Shown: positions 47,582 to 56,332 of the stretch, piece after piece
Layout: every line of letters begins with the position of its first letter
Position numbering within the stretch: position 1 is the first letter of the stretch
DNA from: an uncultured Idiomarina sp.
Lineage (GTDB): Bacteria > Pseudomonadota > Gammaproteobacteria > Enterobacterales > Alteromonadaceae
Assembly (NCBI GenBank): GCA_946885915.1
Contig: CAMPHF010000001.1
Location: forward strand, 62,001-126,000
Length of the DNA stretch: 64,000 bases
Direction of reading: 5' to 3'
Position numbers and translations under genes: made by a program
Notes under the pieces: model-generated
Seen by the model: only the letters and a program-made list of their open reading frames with translations
What the model was told of the DNA's origin: nothing
Database searches by the model: none

Positions 47582-48349
47582 ATGATGCAAGTAGAACAAA
47601 GCACAATTGTTATCACCGGTGGCGCGCAGGGCTTAGGCTTGTCAATGGCGCTCGATTTCGCCAAGCAAGGGGCCCAGCTAGCGCTGATTGATATGAATGA
47701 TGAGACGCTCGCGAGCGCCGTTGAAGCCTGTCAGCAGGCGGGTGCTAAGCTGGTCAAAGGTTACAACATCAACATCACTGATGAAGCTGCAGTGGAGCAA
47801 GTGTTCAGCGCCATTAATGACGATTTTACCGGCATTGATGTGTTGGTGAATAACGCCGGTATTTTACGCGACGGTTTGTTAGTGAAATACAAAGATGGTG
47901 AAATCACCCATAAAATGCCGTTACAACAATTTCAGTCAGTGTTAGACGTGAATTTGACTGGCACCTTTTTGTGTGGCCGTGAAGCAGCGGCGCACATGAT
48001 CAAGGCGGGCAAGAAAGGCGTGATCATCAATATTTCTTCGGTCGCCCGTGCCGGTAACATTGGCCAAACCAATTATGCTGCAACTAAGGCTGGCGTGGTC
48101 GCGATGACCGTTACCTGGGCGCGTGAGTTAGGCCGCTACGGCATTCGTTGTGGTGCCATTGCGCCGGGCTTTATTGAAACGCCAATGACGGCACAAATGA
48201 AACCAGAGGCGATTGAACGTGCGTTAAGTATGGTGCCGTTACGCCGCTGGGGACAGCCTGAGGAAATTGCACACTCAGCACGCTACATTATTGAAAATGA
48301 CTTCTTTAGTGGCCGGGTGATTGAAATCGACGGCGGCGTGCGGCTGTAA
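47582..48349 (+). CDS. short-chain dehydrogenase of the branched-chain catabolic operon
   Basis: A 255-residue classical SDR: ITGGAQGLGLSMALDFA (the cofactor motif), NNAGILRDGLLV, the catalytic Ser in INISSVARAG and YAATKAG (Tyr-x3-Lys), and EIDGGVRL at the end. In related genomes an SDR (IvdG type) closes this operon and is thought to oxidise a 3-hydroxyacyl-CoA such as 2-methyl-3-hydroxybutyryl-CoA from isoleucine. The substrate here is inferred from context only. Confidence 0.85.
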   Translation: MMQVEQSTIVITGGAQGLGLSMALDFAKQGAQLALIDMNDETLASAVEACQQAGAKLVKGYNINITDEAAVEQVFSAINDDFTGIDVLVNNAGILRDGLLVKYKDGEITHKMPLQQFQSVLDVNLTGTFLCGREAAAHMIKAGKKGVIINISSVARAGNIGQTNYAATKAGVVAMTVTWARELGRYGIRCGAIAPGFIETPMTAQMKPEAIERALSMVPLRRWGQPEEIAHSARYIIENDFFSGRVIEIDGGVRL

Positions 48350-48374
48350 GTGCGCTAATTGACAGGGTATTGCT

Positions 48375-48833
48375 ATGCAACTGCGTTATCAAGGCATCGT
48401 TAAACTTATCCCACTGTGTGCGTGGGTAAGCTTGTTAGCACTTGGTAGCGCGGTGGCATGGATGCCGCCAACGACGGCGCTGCAATGGTTTATTTTCAGC
48501 CTGATGATGTTGCTGCTCGCCACCCTTACTGTATGGCTAACGGCGGAGGTATTTCGTAGCCAAATTGGGGTTAATGAACGCCAGTTGGTGATCCGCAAGC
48601 AGTTGCGGCGCACTCGCCGAGTGTCATGGGAAGCCGTCGCGCGGATTGAATATCACCGATTATGGTCAGCGTTTGTGATTGTGACCGACACCGGTGAGCG
48701 GTTTTATGTATCAACAATGATGAATAATTTGTCCCATTTTATTACTATGATGGCAGCCGCGTTACCACGCGACAAATACATCGAGAGTTTGGATAGCTTT
48801 GCACAAGCGTTGCGAGGTGGTTCCAAACCTTAA
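48375..48833 (+). CDS. small membrane protein with PH-like domain
   Basis: A 152-residue product with two membrane helices at the N-terminus (about residues 10-30 and 37-58) followed by a beta-rich part: IGVNERQLVIRKQLRRTRRVSWEAVARIEYHR. This resembles bacterial PH-like domains that face the cytoplasm. The function is unknown. It follows the SDR gene by 25 bases and may share its transcript. Confidence 0.65.
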   Translation: MQLRYQGIVKLIPLCAWVSLLALGSAVAWMPPTTALQWFIFSLMMLLLATLTVWLTAEVFRSQIGVNERQLVIRKQLRRTRRVSWEAVARIEYHRLWSAFVIVTDTGERFYVSTMMNNLSHFITMMAAALPRDKYIESLDSFAQALRGGSKP

Positions 48834-48869
48834 TGGACGACCCGCCGACGAGGATGAGGCAGCCATCAC

Positions 48870-49775
48870 ATGCGTAAACTACCACCGCTCAATGCTTTGA
48901 AAGCTTTTGAAGCTGCCGCTCGGCATCTTAGTTTTACCAAAGCAGCGGATGAACTATTCGTGACTCAAGCCGCGGTAAGCCATCAAGTGAAAGGCTTGGA
49001 AGAATATTTGGCGGCAAAATTATTTGTCCGGAAAAATCGCTCATTATTGCTCACGGCGGAAGGCCAAAGTTACTATCTTGATTTAAAGCAAATCTTTGAT
49101 GATATAGCCACTGCAACTGCCCGTTTAAAACAATCCACGGAAGTGGGGGCGCTGACCATTTCGTTGCCGCCTAGTTTCGCTATCTTGTGGTTTGTGCCGC
49201 GGTTAAGCCAATTTCGCGAAGCCTATCCCGATATTGATGTACGTATTCGTGCCGTCGATGAAGTGGACTCCTCGTTAACTGATGATGTCGATGTTGCGAT
49301 TTATTACGGCGCTGGGCAGTGGCCGGGATTAACGGCTTATAAGCTGCATAAAGAGTTTTTGATCCCAGTGTGCTCACCATTATTACTCAATGGCAATAAA
49401 CCGCTCAGAGAACCGCGTGATTTGCTGAACCATACCTTGCTGCATGATGAGACGCGCAACGCTTGGCGCGATTGGTTTAGGCTAGTGGGTATCGATAAAG
49501 ACAAAAGTGACCACGGGCCGGTATTTAGCCATTCCAACCTCGCCTTAAAAGCAGCGGTGCATGGTCAAGGCATTGCGCTTGCAAACAATGTGTTGGTCAA
49601 ACCCGAAATTGACGCTGGCCATTTAATTAAAGTATTTCCGCAAGCGTTGCCGCGCACTAAGTCGTTTTATCTGGTGTGCCGAGATTCTCAGTCAGAAATT
49701 GGTAAAATTGCGACCTTTCGCTCGTGGTTGTTGTCTTTAGTGGCCGTTGAGGAAAAAGAAGGGTTTGGCATGTGA
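48870..49775 (+). CDS. gcvA: LysR-family regulator GcvA
   Basis: A 301-residue LysR regulator. Its start RKLPPLNALKAFEAAARHLSFTKAADELFVTQAAVSHQVK is the GcvA-type helix-turn-helix, and the C-terminal half is the effector domain. GcvA activates the glycine cleavage genes in E. coli, where gcvA also stands beside the DUF423 gene and rlmM, as here. No gcv operon lies in this window, so the target is inferred. Confidence 0.87.
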   Translation: MRKLPPLNALKAFEAAARHLSFTKAADELFVTQAAVSHQVKGLEEYLAAKLFVRKNRSLLLTAEGQSYYLDLKQIFDDIATATARLKQSTEVGALTISLPPSFAILWFVPRLSQFREAYPDIDVRIRAVDEVDSSLTDDVDVAIYYGAGQWPGLTAYKLHKEFLIPVCSPLLLNGNKPLREPRDLLNHTLLHDETRNAWRDWFRLVGIDKDKSDHGPVFSHSNLALKAAVHGQGIALANNVLVKPEIDAGHLIKVFPQALPRTKSFYLVCRDSQSEIGKIATFRSWLLSLVAVEEKEGFGM

Positions 49776-50404
49776 ATAGAGTTGATATTCAGATTGATAA
49801 TCCACAGGGCGAAGTACGCATCGTATTTGCCCATGGTGCAGGCGCCGGCTTGCGTAGTGATTTTATGCAGTTTGTTGCCTTAGGGCTAGCAATGCACGGG
49901 TTTGAGGTGGTGCGCTTTAATTTCCCTTATTGGCAGCAATTTGTGGATACTGGCACCCGTCGCCCGCCGAATCCTATGCCTCAGCTATGTCATGCCATGC
50001 AACACGTGGTTGAAGAAGTCACCCAGAGCACCAATAAACCACTCATATTAATGGGGAAATCGATGGGCGCGCGGGTGGCTTTTCAAACCGCTATCGCAAC
50101 CCAGCCGCTCACTTGTGTGGGCCTTGGTTTTCCGTTTCATCCGCCAGGTAAACCGGATAAAACACGGCTGAGTGATTTGGCCAACCCGTGTCGCAACAAC
50201 TTGGTGCTGCAAGGCGACCGAGATAGTTTCGGCAAGCCGGCCGAGGTGGCCAGTTATCCACTGCCGACCAATGTTACACTGCATTGGTTGTTAGGTGGTG
50301 ACCACAGCTTTACCCCGACTAAACGTAGTGGTTTAAATCGTGACCAGTTATGGCAGCAGGCGATCGACTTAAGTGCTGCTCATATTCAACAACAACTCAC
50401 GTAA
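49772..50404 (+). CDS. small alpha/beta hydrolase, KANSL3/Tex30 type
   Basis: A 210-residue alpha/beta hydrolase fold protein. AHGAGAGLRSDFMQFVALGLAMHGFEVVRFNFPYW is near the N-terminus. The nucleophile elbow is GKSMGA, and a late GGDHSF carries the probable catalytic His. The family has no firm substrate. The GTG start overlaps the gcvA stop by 4 bases. Confidence 0.82.
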   Translation: MNRVDIQIDNPQGEVRIVFAHGAGAGLRSDFMQFVALGLAMHGFEVVRFNFPYWQQFVDTGTRRPPNPMPQLCHAMQHVVEEVTQSTNKPLILMGKSMGARVAFQTAIATQPLTCVGLGFPFHPPGKPDKTRLSDLANPCRNNLVLQGDRDSFGKPAEVASYPLPTNVTLHWLLGGDHSFTPTKRSGLNRDQLWQQAIDLSAAHIQQQLT

Positions 50405-50448
50405 CAATCACTGCCACAATAACCATCAGCACAGGAGCAACCGCAGCT

Positions 50449-50856
50449 GTGAATAGCGCTAAATTATTATGGGCGGTGATTGCCATTTATGGTGCCACTG
50501 CCGTTGGTCTGGGCGCCTGGCGGGCGCATGGACTTGCCAATCTACTCGATCCCAGCGAGCTGGCCACCATTGGTACTGCGGTGACTTATCAGTTTTATCA
50601 TACGTTAGCGCTGTGCATATGCGGGCTCGCCGGCACTTGCTTGGCTGAACCGCAGCTACGCCGAGCTTGGGGTTTGGCAGCCATCTTATTGGCGCTTGGT
50701 ACTTTGTTGTTTAGCGGTAGTTTATATGCGCTGGTTTGGCTAGAATGGCGCTGGCTTGGTCCGGTTACACCACTCGGTGGATTGAGCATGATCATAGGGT
50801 GGTTAGGATTAGGTCGGGCTGGTTGGTTAACCGCTACGATATACAGGAAAGCATAA
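50449..50856 (+). CDS. DUF423 inner-membrane protein (YgdD type)
   Basis: A 135-residue membrane protein with four hydrophobic helices. GLGAWRAHGLANLL, YQFYHTLAL and GSLYAL...GPVTPLGGLSMIIGWL match the DUF423 family. GTG 50449 has an AGGAG about 11 bases upstream. The frame is open back to 50350, but those residues are low-complexity Thr-rich and lie partly in the previous gene. It abuts rlmM, as in E. coli. Confidence 0.87.
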   Translation: MNSAKLLWAVIAIYGATAVGLGAWRAHGLANLLDPSELATIGTAVTYQFYHTLALCICGLAGTCLAEPQLRRAWGLAAILLALGTLLFSGSLYALVWLEWRWLGPVTPLGGLSMIIGWLGLGRAGWLTATIYRKA

Positions 50857-51963
50857 ATGCATGGATTAGTGGCGTATTGTCGCCCCGGTTTCGAAAATGA
50901 TTGTGCCGCAGAGTTACAAGCCAAAACAGCTGTGTTAGGCGTGTATGGCTACTGCCAAACCCAGCCTGACCGCGGTTATGTGATTTATCGCTGTCAGCCG
51001 GAAGAGGCGGACCACTTGGGCCGTAAGCTGGCGTTGAAGGATTTAGTCTTTACCCGGCAGTTCATCGTGATCGTGGCGGAAATAATGGCCTTACAAGAGA
51101 CCGATCGGGTCGGTCAAATCGCCATGGCGCTGTTGAGCGCTGCCGAACAACATGCGGAACTAGCTTTTAAGCCTGCTGGTGATTTGCGCTTAGAAACTCC
51201 GGATACCAATAGCGCCAAAGAGTTATCTAAATTTTGCCGTAAGCTCACAGTGCCGTTGCGGCAGGGCTTGCGCAAAGCGGATATTCTGACCACCAGTGAA
51301 AGTAATAAACGCCCCACTTTGCACGCGTTTTTCCTATCCGGGCAAGCGGTCATTATTGGTTATTCTTATAGTTATAATCAGTCGCGTTGGCATATGGGTA
51401 TTCCGCGGTTGCGGATGCCGTCGGGCGCACCCAGCCGCTCTACCTTGAAGCTAGAAGAAGCCTTTGCGGTATTTATTCCGGCTAACGAACATGAAACCCG
51501 ATTGCACGCGGGCATGAACGCTGTTGATATTGGTGCGGCGCCGGGCGGTTGGACTTATCAGTTGGTACAGCGTGGCATGATGGTTCAGGCCGTAGATAAT
51601 GGCCCGATGAGCCCAGCACTGATGGATACCGGGCAAGTAAAGCATTTTCAAGAAGACGGTTTTAAGTTCCGCCCGAAAAAGCGCAACGTGCAATGGCTGG
51701 TGTGTGACATGGTAGAGAAACCAGCACGGGTCGGTGAACTGATGACCAGTTGGTTGTTAGAGGGCTACTGCCAAGAGGCGATATTTAATCTGAAGTTGCC
51801 GATGAAAAAGCGTTACGCACTAGTTGCTGAGTATTTAGAAAAAATGCAGGCAGCTCTGCAAGAAGAGGGACGTGGCCGGTTTGAAATTCAAGCTAAACAG
51901 CTTTACCACGACCGCGAAGAAATTACGGTACACATTCGCTGGTTACCTCGCCCAAGCAACTAA
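50857..51963 (+). CDS. rlmM: 23S rRNA C2498 2'-O-methyltransferase RlmM
   Basis: A 368-residue rRNA methyltransferase with an N-terminal THUMP-like region and a C-terminal Rossmann domain containing VDIGAAPGGWTYQLV (SAM site), then VCDMVEKPARV and FNLKLPMKKRY of the K-D-K type active site. It modifies C2498 of 23S rRNA. The ATG follows the DUF423 stop with no gap, and a strong terminator lies 18 bases after its own stop. Confidence 0.95.
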   Translation: MHGLVAYCRPGFENDCAAELQAKTAVLGVYGYCQTQPDRGYVIYRCQPEEADHLGRKLALKDLVFTRQFIVIVAEIMALQETDRVGQIAMALLSAAEQHAELAFKPAGDLRLETPDTNSAKELSKFCRKLTVPLRQGLRKADILTTSESNKRPTLHAFFLSGQAVIIGYSYSYNQSRWHMGIPRLRMPSGAPSRSTLKLEEAFAVFIPANEHETRLHAGMNAVDIGAAPGGWTYQLVQRGMMVQAVDNGPMSPALMDTGQVKHFQEDGFKFRPKKRNVQWLVCDMVEKPARVGELMTSWLLEGYCQEAIFNLKLPMKKRYALVAEYLEKMQAALQEEGRGRFEIQAKQLYHDREEITVHIRWLPRPSN

Positions 51964-51981
51964 TTTGCGGGCGGTGATGAA

Positions 51982-52009
51982 AAAAAAGGTGCTCATGAGC
52001 ACCTTTTTT
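51982..52009. terminator. perfectly palindromic bidirectional terminator
   Basis: AAAAAAGGTGCTC and GAGCACCTTTTTT, joined at a short AT, make a 28-base perfect palindrome with A- and T-runs. It sits between the convergent rlmM and icd genes and would end transcripts from both. Confidence 0.92.
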
Positions 52010-52042
52010 AGTGTCTGCGCAACAAGTATTAAGTTGCGATTA

Positions 52043-53047
52043 TTAAAGACGGTCGATAATAGCTTGGGTAAAGTCTGTGGTGCCGGAAGTACCGCCTAAA
52101 TCTGGCGTAGTGCGATCGCCGGCAGAAATGGTCGCTGCTAATGCCTCACGAATTTGCTGTGCTTTGTCTTGCTCGCCCAAATATTCAAGCATTTGAATAG
52201 AAGCTAAAATGACTGAGCTTGGGTTCGCGATATTCATGCCCGCGATGTCAGGCGCTGAGCCGTGTACAGCCTCGAAAATAGCGGCTTTTTCGCCAATATT
52301 AGCACCCGGCGCCATGCCTAACCCACCCACTAAGCCGGCGCACAAATCACTTAAGATATCGCCAAATAAGTTGGTGGTAACAATGACATCAAATTGCTCA
52401 GGATTCATGACCAGTTTCATACACACTGCATCAACAATCATTTCGTTGCTTTCAATGTCAGGGTATTCAGCAGCAATTTCACGCGCCACTTTCAAAAACA
52501 ACCCTGAGGTTGATTTTAAAATATTAGCTTTGTGTACCGCGGTTACTTTTTTGCGTCCTTCACGACGAGCTAATTCGTAAGCGAAACGAACGATTCGTTC
52601 TGCTCCTTTGCGGGTAATACGGCTAGTTGCGACTGCTGCGCTGCCATCGGCTTCGGTGCTTTGCCCAAGACCTGAGTACATGCCCTCGGTGTTTTCCCGC
52701 ACCGTGATCAAATCAATATTGTCATAGCGTGCTTTGGTGCCAGCAAATGATTTAACGGGGCGTACATTGGCATACAAATCAAATTGCTTACGCAGACCCA
52801 CGTTAATTGAGGTGAAGCCTTCGCCCACTGGGGTTGTTAGAGGGCCTTTCAAGGTTACCCCATTGCGCTCGATAGCTGCTAGGGTGGCGGCCGGTAATAA
52901 TTCACCGGTTTTTTCTAAGGCGACTAAGCCGGCATCGACATACTCGTATTGAAAGTCACAACCCACATGGTCGAGAATTTGTACGGCAGCTTTAATAATA
53001 TCAGGACCAATCCCATCACCTGGGATCACAGTAATTGTGCGTGTCAT
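52043..53047 (-). CDS. isocitrate dehydrogenase, short NAD-type
   Basis: A 334-residue decarboxylating dehydrogenase of the isocitrate/isopropylmalate family. It has TVIPGDGIGPDI at the N-terminus, RENTEGMYSGLG, and the metal-binding NLFGDILSDLCAGLVGGLG plus AVHGSAPDIAGMNIANP. The length and sequence fit the NAD-type isocitrate dehydrogenases, not the longer NADP-type Icd of E. coli. Isopropylmalate or tartrate dehydrogenase are less likely alternatives; there are no leu genes near. Confidence 0.87.
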   Translation of the reverse strand: MTRTITVIPGDGIGPDIIKAAVQILDHVGCDFQYEYVDAGLVALEKTGELLPAATLAAIERNGVTLKGPLTTPVGEGFTSINVGLRKQFDLYANVRPVKSFAGTKARYDNIDLITVRENTEGMYSGLGQSTEADGSAAVATSRITRKGAERIVRFAYELARREGRKKVTAVHKANILKSTSGLFLKVAREIAAEYPDIESNEMIVDAVCMKLVMNPEQFDVIVTTNLFGDILSDLCAGLVGGLGMAPGANIGEKAAIFEAVHGSAPDIAGMNIANPSSVILASIQMLEYLGEQDKAQQIREALAATISAGDRTTPDLGGTSGTTDFTQAIIDRL

Positions 53048-53175
53048 TCCGACTTCCTTCTTAACCTACAGAGATTACGCGAACTGGCGCTAATTTTAGC
53101 AGCGCACTTCAAGCTTGGGTAGGTTTGCATAGCCCCGTAAAAAAGTAGAGTTAAAGCTGATGCTGGGTGTGGAGA

Positions 53176-54573
53176 TTAGTTTGGGGTTGTTGGTGATGCC
53201 GGGCAGGCGCGTGGATAACAACTTAACTGTACCGTTTGTGCCGCTCTTAAACTCAAGTTTTTAATAATATTTTTATTTATATTCAATGTTTTAAGGCACT
53301 TTTCGACGGGCTCATGAAAACCTTGGGGAAGGGCATTTGGCCAATGTTCTGCCTGCCACACAGCCACGCTAGCGATCACTAACACCGCAGTTGTTGGGGT
53401 GTGGTAATCTTCAATATTCACCGCCGAAATAGCAGCGCTCGGTAGCTGCCAGCGTTTTGCAAGTTCAAGCGTTAGCTGCCGATAATGCTCGGGTTGTTCG
53501 TCAAGCCCGCCGCCAAACCAATGTGCGCAATGCCAGCTCACTGGATGTTGCTGTATTTGTAGTTGGGGAAGTAAGCTAAGACTACGACTACGGAACCATC
53601 CGGCACACCAAAGAAGGCCAAATAACTGACTGGGCATACCCAAATCAAGCTTGGTGCCTTTTTGCTGCAAATATTGCTGAAGGCCTTGTAAACAGGCGAG
53701 CCACAATTCCCGATATTGGCTTAATGCGGTTTGATATGGGCCGGGGTAGCTATCTAATTGGGCGCGCACTGCGTGCCCAGCAATTAACTCGGCGGCGCGA
53801 GCCGGCCCGAGTTGTAGTAGTGCGGTAGCGAGATTGTTGCGCTCGGCTTGCCTACAAATGACCGCCGCAATTTGGGGTTGCTGTTCCAGCTCCTGAACCA
53901 GCGGCTTTAAGGAGCCATTACCATGCACAAATTCACGCAGTAGCTTTAATAAATGGTGGGGAGCTCGTTGACTTCGTGCCGCTTGGTAAAATGCAATAGC
54001 GCCACTGATGAGTGGCTCCGTGGTGGTCTGTTGCGTTGTAGCTTGTTGCTGTGATTGTTGTAGTTCCGCAAGCGGTGGGAGCCAGAGTTGATATTGTTGC
54101 AGTGGCTCGCAGAGTTGTTGTAACAGTGCTGGGGTAAGCCTAGTGGTTGCGGGTAACCAGGCTGGTTGGTGTAACACCTGTAACCACGCCGTGCGCTCAT
54201 TGTCGCCAGCCTCAAAACGCTGTGCGACTGCGCGGGCAAAGCGCAATAGTAACTCGCTATCATCAAGATAGGGCATCATTTGTGCCTGCTCTGTACGGAC
54301 GAGCCGGTTTGCTAAACGACGTGGTGTGCCTGGTGACGGGAGCGACTGTTCGGCTTTGGCGCTTGCCAGCTCATGATTTGCGCGCAGTAGTTCTGCTTGT
54401 AAAGCCGGCCGCCAGCGCATGAGTAGCGCATAGCGCAGAACAAAATAGGCACTTATTGGCAGTTCATTAGGCGCGTCTGACTGAAACCACAGCGCAGGGT
54501 TGCGCAACAGCCAGTCACGTTGAGCAAGAATTGGGTCTACCGGTTTATTGGTCTTGGTAGTCTTGGTAGGCAT
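53176..54573 (-). CDS. divergent HDOD-like signalling protein
   Basis: A 465-residue product I cannot name firmly. Residues about 205-400 resemble an HDOD domain: a helix pair around HHLLKLLREFVHGNGSLKPLVQELEQQPQIAAVICRQAE, then ATALLQLGPARAAELIAGHAV, close to the L-L-x-L-G-x-x-R pattern. No HD metal-binding residues are seen. The N-terminal half is helical, with Gln/Thr-rich runs. The ORF extends to a TTG at 54588, but ATG 54573 has a G-rich site upstream. It overlaps the preceding DUF3192 gene by 29 bases. Confidence 0.55.
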   Translation of the reverse strand: MPTKTTKTNKPVDPILAQRDWLLRNPALWFQSDAPNELPISAYFVLRYALLMRWRPALQAELLRANHELASAKAEQSLPSPGTPRRLANRLVRTEQAQMMPYLDDSELLLRFARAVAQRFEAGDNERTAWLQVLHQPAWLPATTRLTPALLQQLCEPLQQYQLWLPPLAELQQSQQQATTQQTTTEPLISGAIAFYQAARSQRAPHHLLKLLREFVHGNGSLKPLVQELEQQPQIAAVICRQAERNNLATALLQLGPARAAELIAGHAVRAQLDSYPGPYQTALSQYRELWLACLQGLQQYLQQKGTKLDLGMPSQLFGLLWCAGWFRSRSLSLLPQLQIQQHPVSWHCAHWFGGGLDEQPEHYRQLTLELAKRWQLPSAAISAVNIEDYHTPTTAVLVIASVAVWQAEHWPNALPQGFHEPVEKCLKTLNINKNIIKNLSLRAAQTVQLSCYPRACPASPTTPN

Positions 54574-54919
54574 CAATGCCCCAAGCAATTAATTGATTAT
54601 CGCGGAATAATAATGGTGTGCATTCATCACGTGTCGTAATGCCGTCCGATTTCACATGGTGGGTACGGTAAAATAAAATTTGTAGCTCACCATCGGCAAT
54701 CATTTTGGCTTCGCTAATATCGGGCGAACCTAAAAGTCGGATCACATCATCTTTGGGCGCGCCAAGGTTGAGGAGCCCAATTTGTTTGAGGTTAAAAGTT
54801 TCACGCTCCTGCCAGTTCATACTCTCAGGATCGGCTTGGTAGAGGGTTAAAATGGCTGCCGCTGCAGCCACGTATACCACAAACCCAAGCGCTACGATTT
54901 TGAATACTTTACTCGACAT
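54545..54919 (-). CDS. DUF3192 protein, membrane-anchored copy
   Basis: A 124-residue product with an N-terminal membrane helix or uncleaved signal (IVALGFVVYVAAAAAILTLY) and a periplasmic domain of the DUF3192 type: GAPKDDVIRLLGSPD, then YRTHHVKSDGITTRDECT. The function of the family is unknown; the fold may resemble the small BamE/SmpA-like domain. A lipoprotein paralogue lies at 61.9 kb. It is followed by the HDOD-like gene in an overlap, and ppnN lies 25 bases upstream on the same strand. Confidence 0.8.
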   Translation of the reverse strand: MSSKVFKIVALGFVVYVAAAAAILTLYQADPESMNWQERETFNLKQIGLLNLGAPKDDVIRLLGSPDISEAKMIADGELQILFYRTHHVKSDGITTRDECTPLLFRDNQLIAWGIDAYQDYQDQ

Positions 54920-54944
54920 CGACTCACTCAGTTTCCACAGTTGG

Positions 54945-56300
54945 TTAATCGGTGATCACACGGTAACAAGGATGATAGACCGAACCTGGTAGTTTCATCC
55001 TGCCCTGTGCGACGAACGCCGCCAGTAACTCGTCCAAGCGGCGCATGAGATCTTTTTCGCCATGAATACTAAATGGACCGTTTTGCTTAATAATCTTAAT
55101 CCCTTCATCTTTCACATTACCAGCGACAATAGCGGAAAACGCGCGGCGAAGATCCGCCGCCAGTTTAGCTGGCGCTTGGTCGCGGTGCAGATTGAGGCTC
55201 GCGACATTGTCATGGGTCGGGCTAAACGGCCGCTGGAATTCCTCATCAATGTGCAGGCTCCAGTTAAAGTGGTAGGCATCGCCAGAGGCCTGCCGATATT
55301 CACGTACTTGCCGCGCGCCTTGTTGCATTAAGCGTGCAACTTGTGCCGGATCATCAACCACTATGGTGTAGAGTTGCTGGGCTTGTGCACCTAGGGTTGC
55401 GCCAACAAATTCATCCAATGATTCGAAATAGGCTTTTGCACTTGCTGGGCCGGTAAGCACTAGCGGGAAGCGCTGAGCGGCATTCTTTTCATGCATCAAA
55501 ATACCGAGAATATAGAGTAGTTCCTCGGCAGTACCTGCGCCACCTGGGAAAATAACAATGCCGTGAGCGACTCGAACAAACGCCTCTAAGCGCTTCTCGA
55601 TATCTGGCAAAATGACCAATTCGTTGACAATTGGATTTGGTGGCTCGGCGGCGATAATGCCCGGTTCGGTTAAGCCTAAGTAGCGACCATCATGAATGCG
55701 TTGTTTAGCATGGCCAATCGTGGCGCCTTTCATCGGGCCTTTCATCGCGCCCGGGCCACAACCCGTACAAATATTCATGGCACGTAAACCAAGCTGATAA
55801 CCAACATCTTTGGTGTATTGATATTCGATGTCACTGATAGAGTGACCACCCCAACACACCACCATATTGGGCTCGGTCATGGGGCGCACGGTACGGGCAT
55901 TACGTAAAATATCGAACACCACATGAGTCAGGGTGTGAGTGTCAGCCTGCTCCAGCATTTGCTTAGAATAGCGCTCGCCAGTGTATAAAATGTCACGCAA
56001 TACAGCTTCCACCAATTCCTGCATCCCGACAATTAAATCGTCGTCGACAAAGGCATCTGCTGGTGGGTTTATAAGCTCTAATTTGACGCCGCGCTCACGG
56101 CGGATGAGGTTCACTTGGAAGTCTGTGAAGCGCTCGTATATTTCAGCACTACTGTCGGTTTTACTGCCGGCGTTTAAAACGGCAAGACAGCAGTTACGGA
56201 ATAACTGATATAGATCCTTGTCACTCGATGCTTGTAGGCGTTCGATTTCAAGTTGTGACAGCAGCGACATGCTGCCTTGTGGGTAAATAGCTGTTCTCAT
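54945..56300 (-). CDS. ppnN: nucleotide 5'-monophosphate nucleosidase PpnN
   Basis: A 451-residue YgdH/PpnN protein of the LOG superfamily that splits purine and pyrimidine nucleotide monophosphates into base and ribose 5-phosphate; in E. coli it is stimulated by (p)ppGpp. Present are SQLEIERLQ and LYQLFRNCCLAVLN near the start, VVCWGGHSIS, CTGCGPGAMKGPMKGA and the catalytic FPGGAGTAEELLYILG. GGAG seven bases upstream supports ATG 56300. The last 100 residues match the PpnN C-terminal domain. Confidence 0.95.
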   Translation of the reverse strand: MRTAIYPQGSMSLLSQLEIERLQASSDKDLYQLFRNCCLAVLNAGSKTDSSAEIYERFTDFQVNLIRRERGVKLELINPPADAFVDDDLIVGMQELVEAVLRDILYTGERYSKQMLEQADTHTLTHVVFDILRNARTVRPMTEPNMVVCWGGHSISDIEYQYTKDVGYQLGLRAMNICTGCGPGAMKGPMKGATIGHAKQRIHDGRYLGLTEPGIIAAEPPNPIVNELVILPDIEKRLEAFVRVAHGIVIFPGGAGTAEELLYILGILMHEKNAAQRFPLVLTGPASAKAYFESLDEFVGATLGAQAQQLYTIVVDDPAQVARLMQQGARQVREYRQASGDAYHFNWSLHIDEEFQRPFSPTHDNVASLNLHRDQAPAKLAADLRRAFSAIVAGNVKDEGIKIIKQNGPFSIHGEKDLMRRLDELLAAFVAQGRMKLPGSVYHPCYRVITD

Positions 56301-56332
56301 TTGCACTCTCCATGCTCGCAAATAAGCAATAA

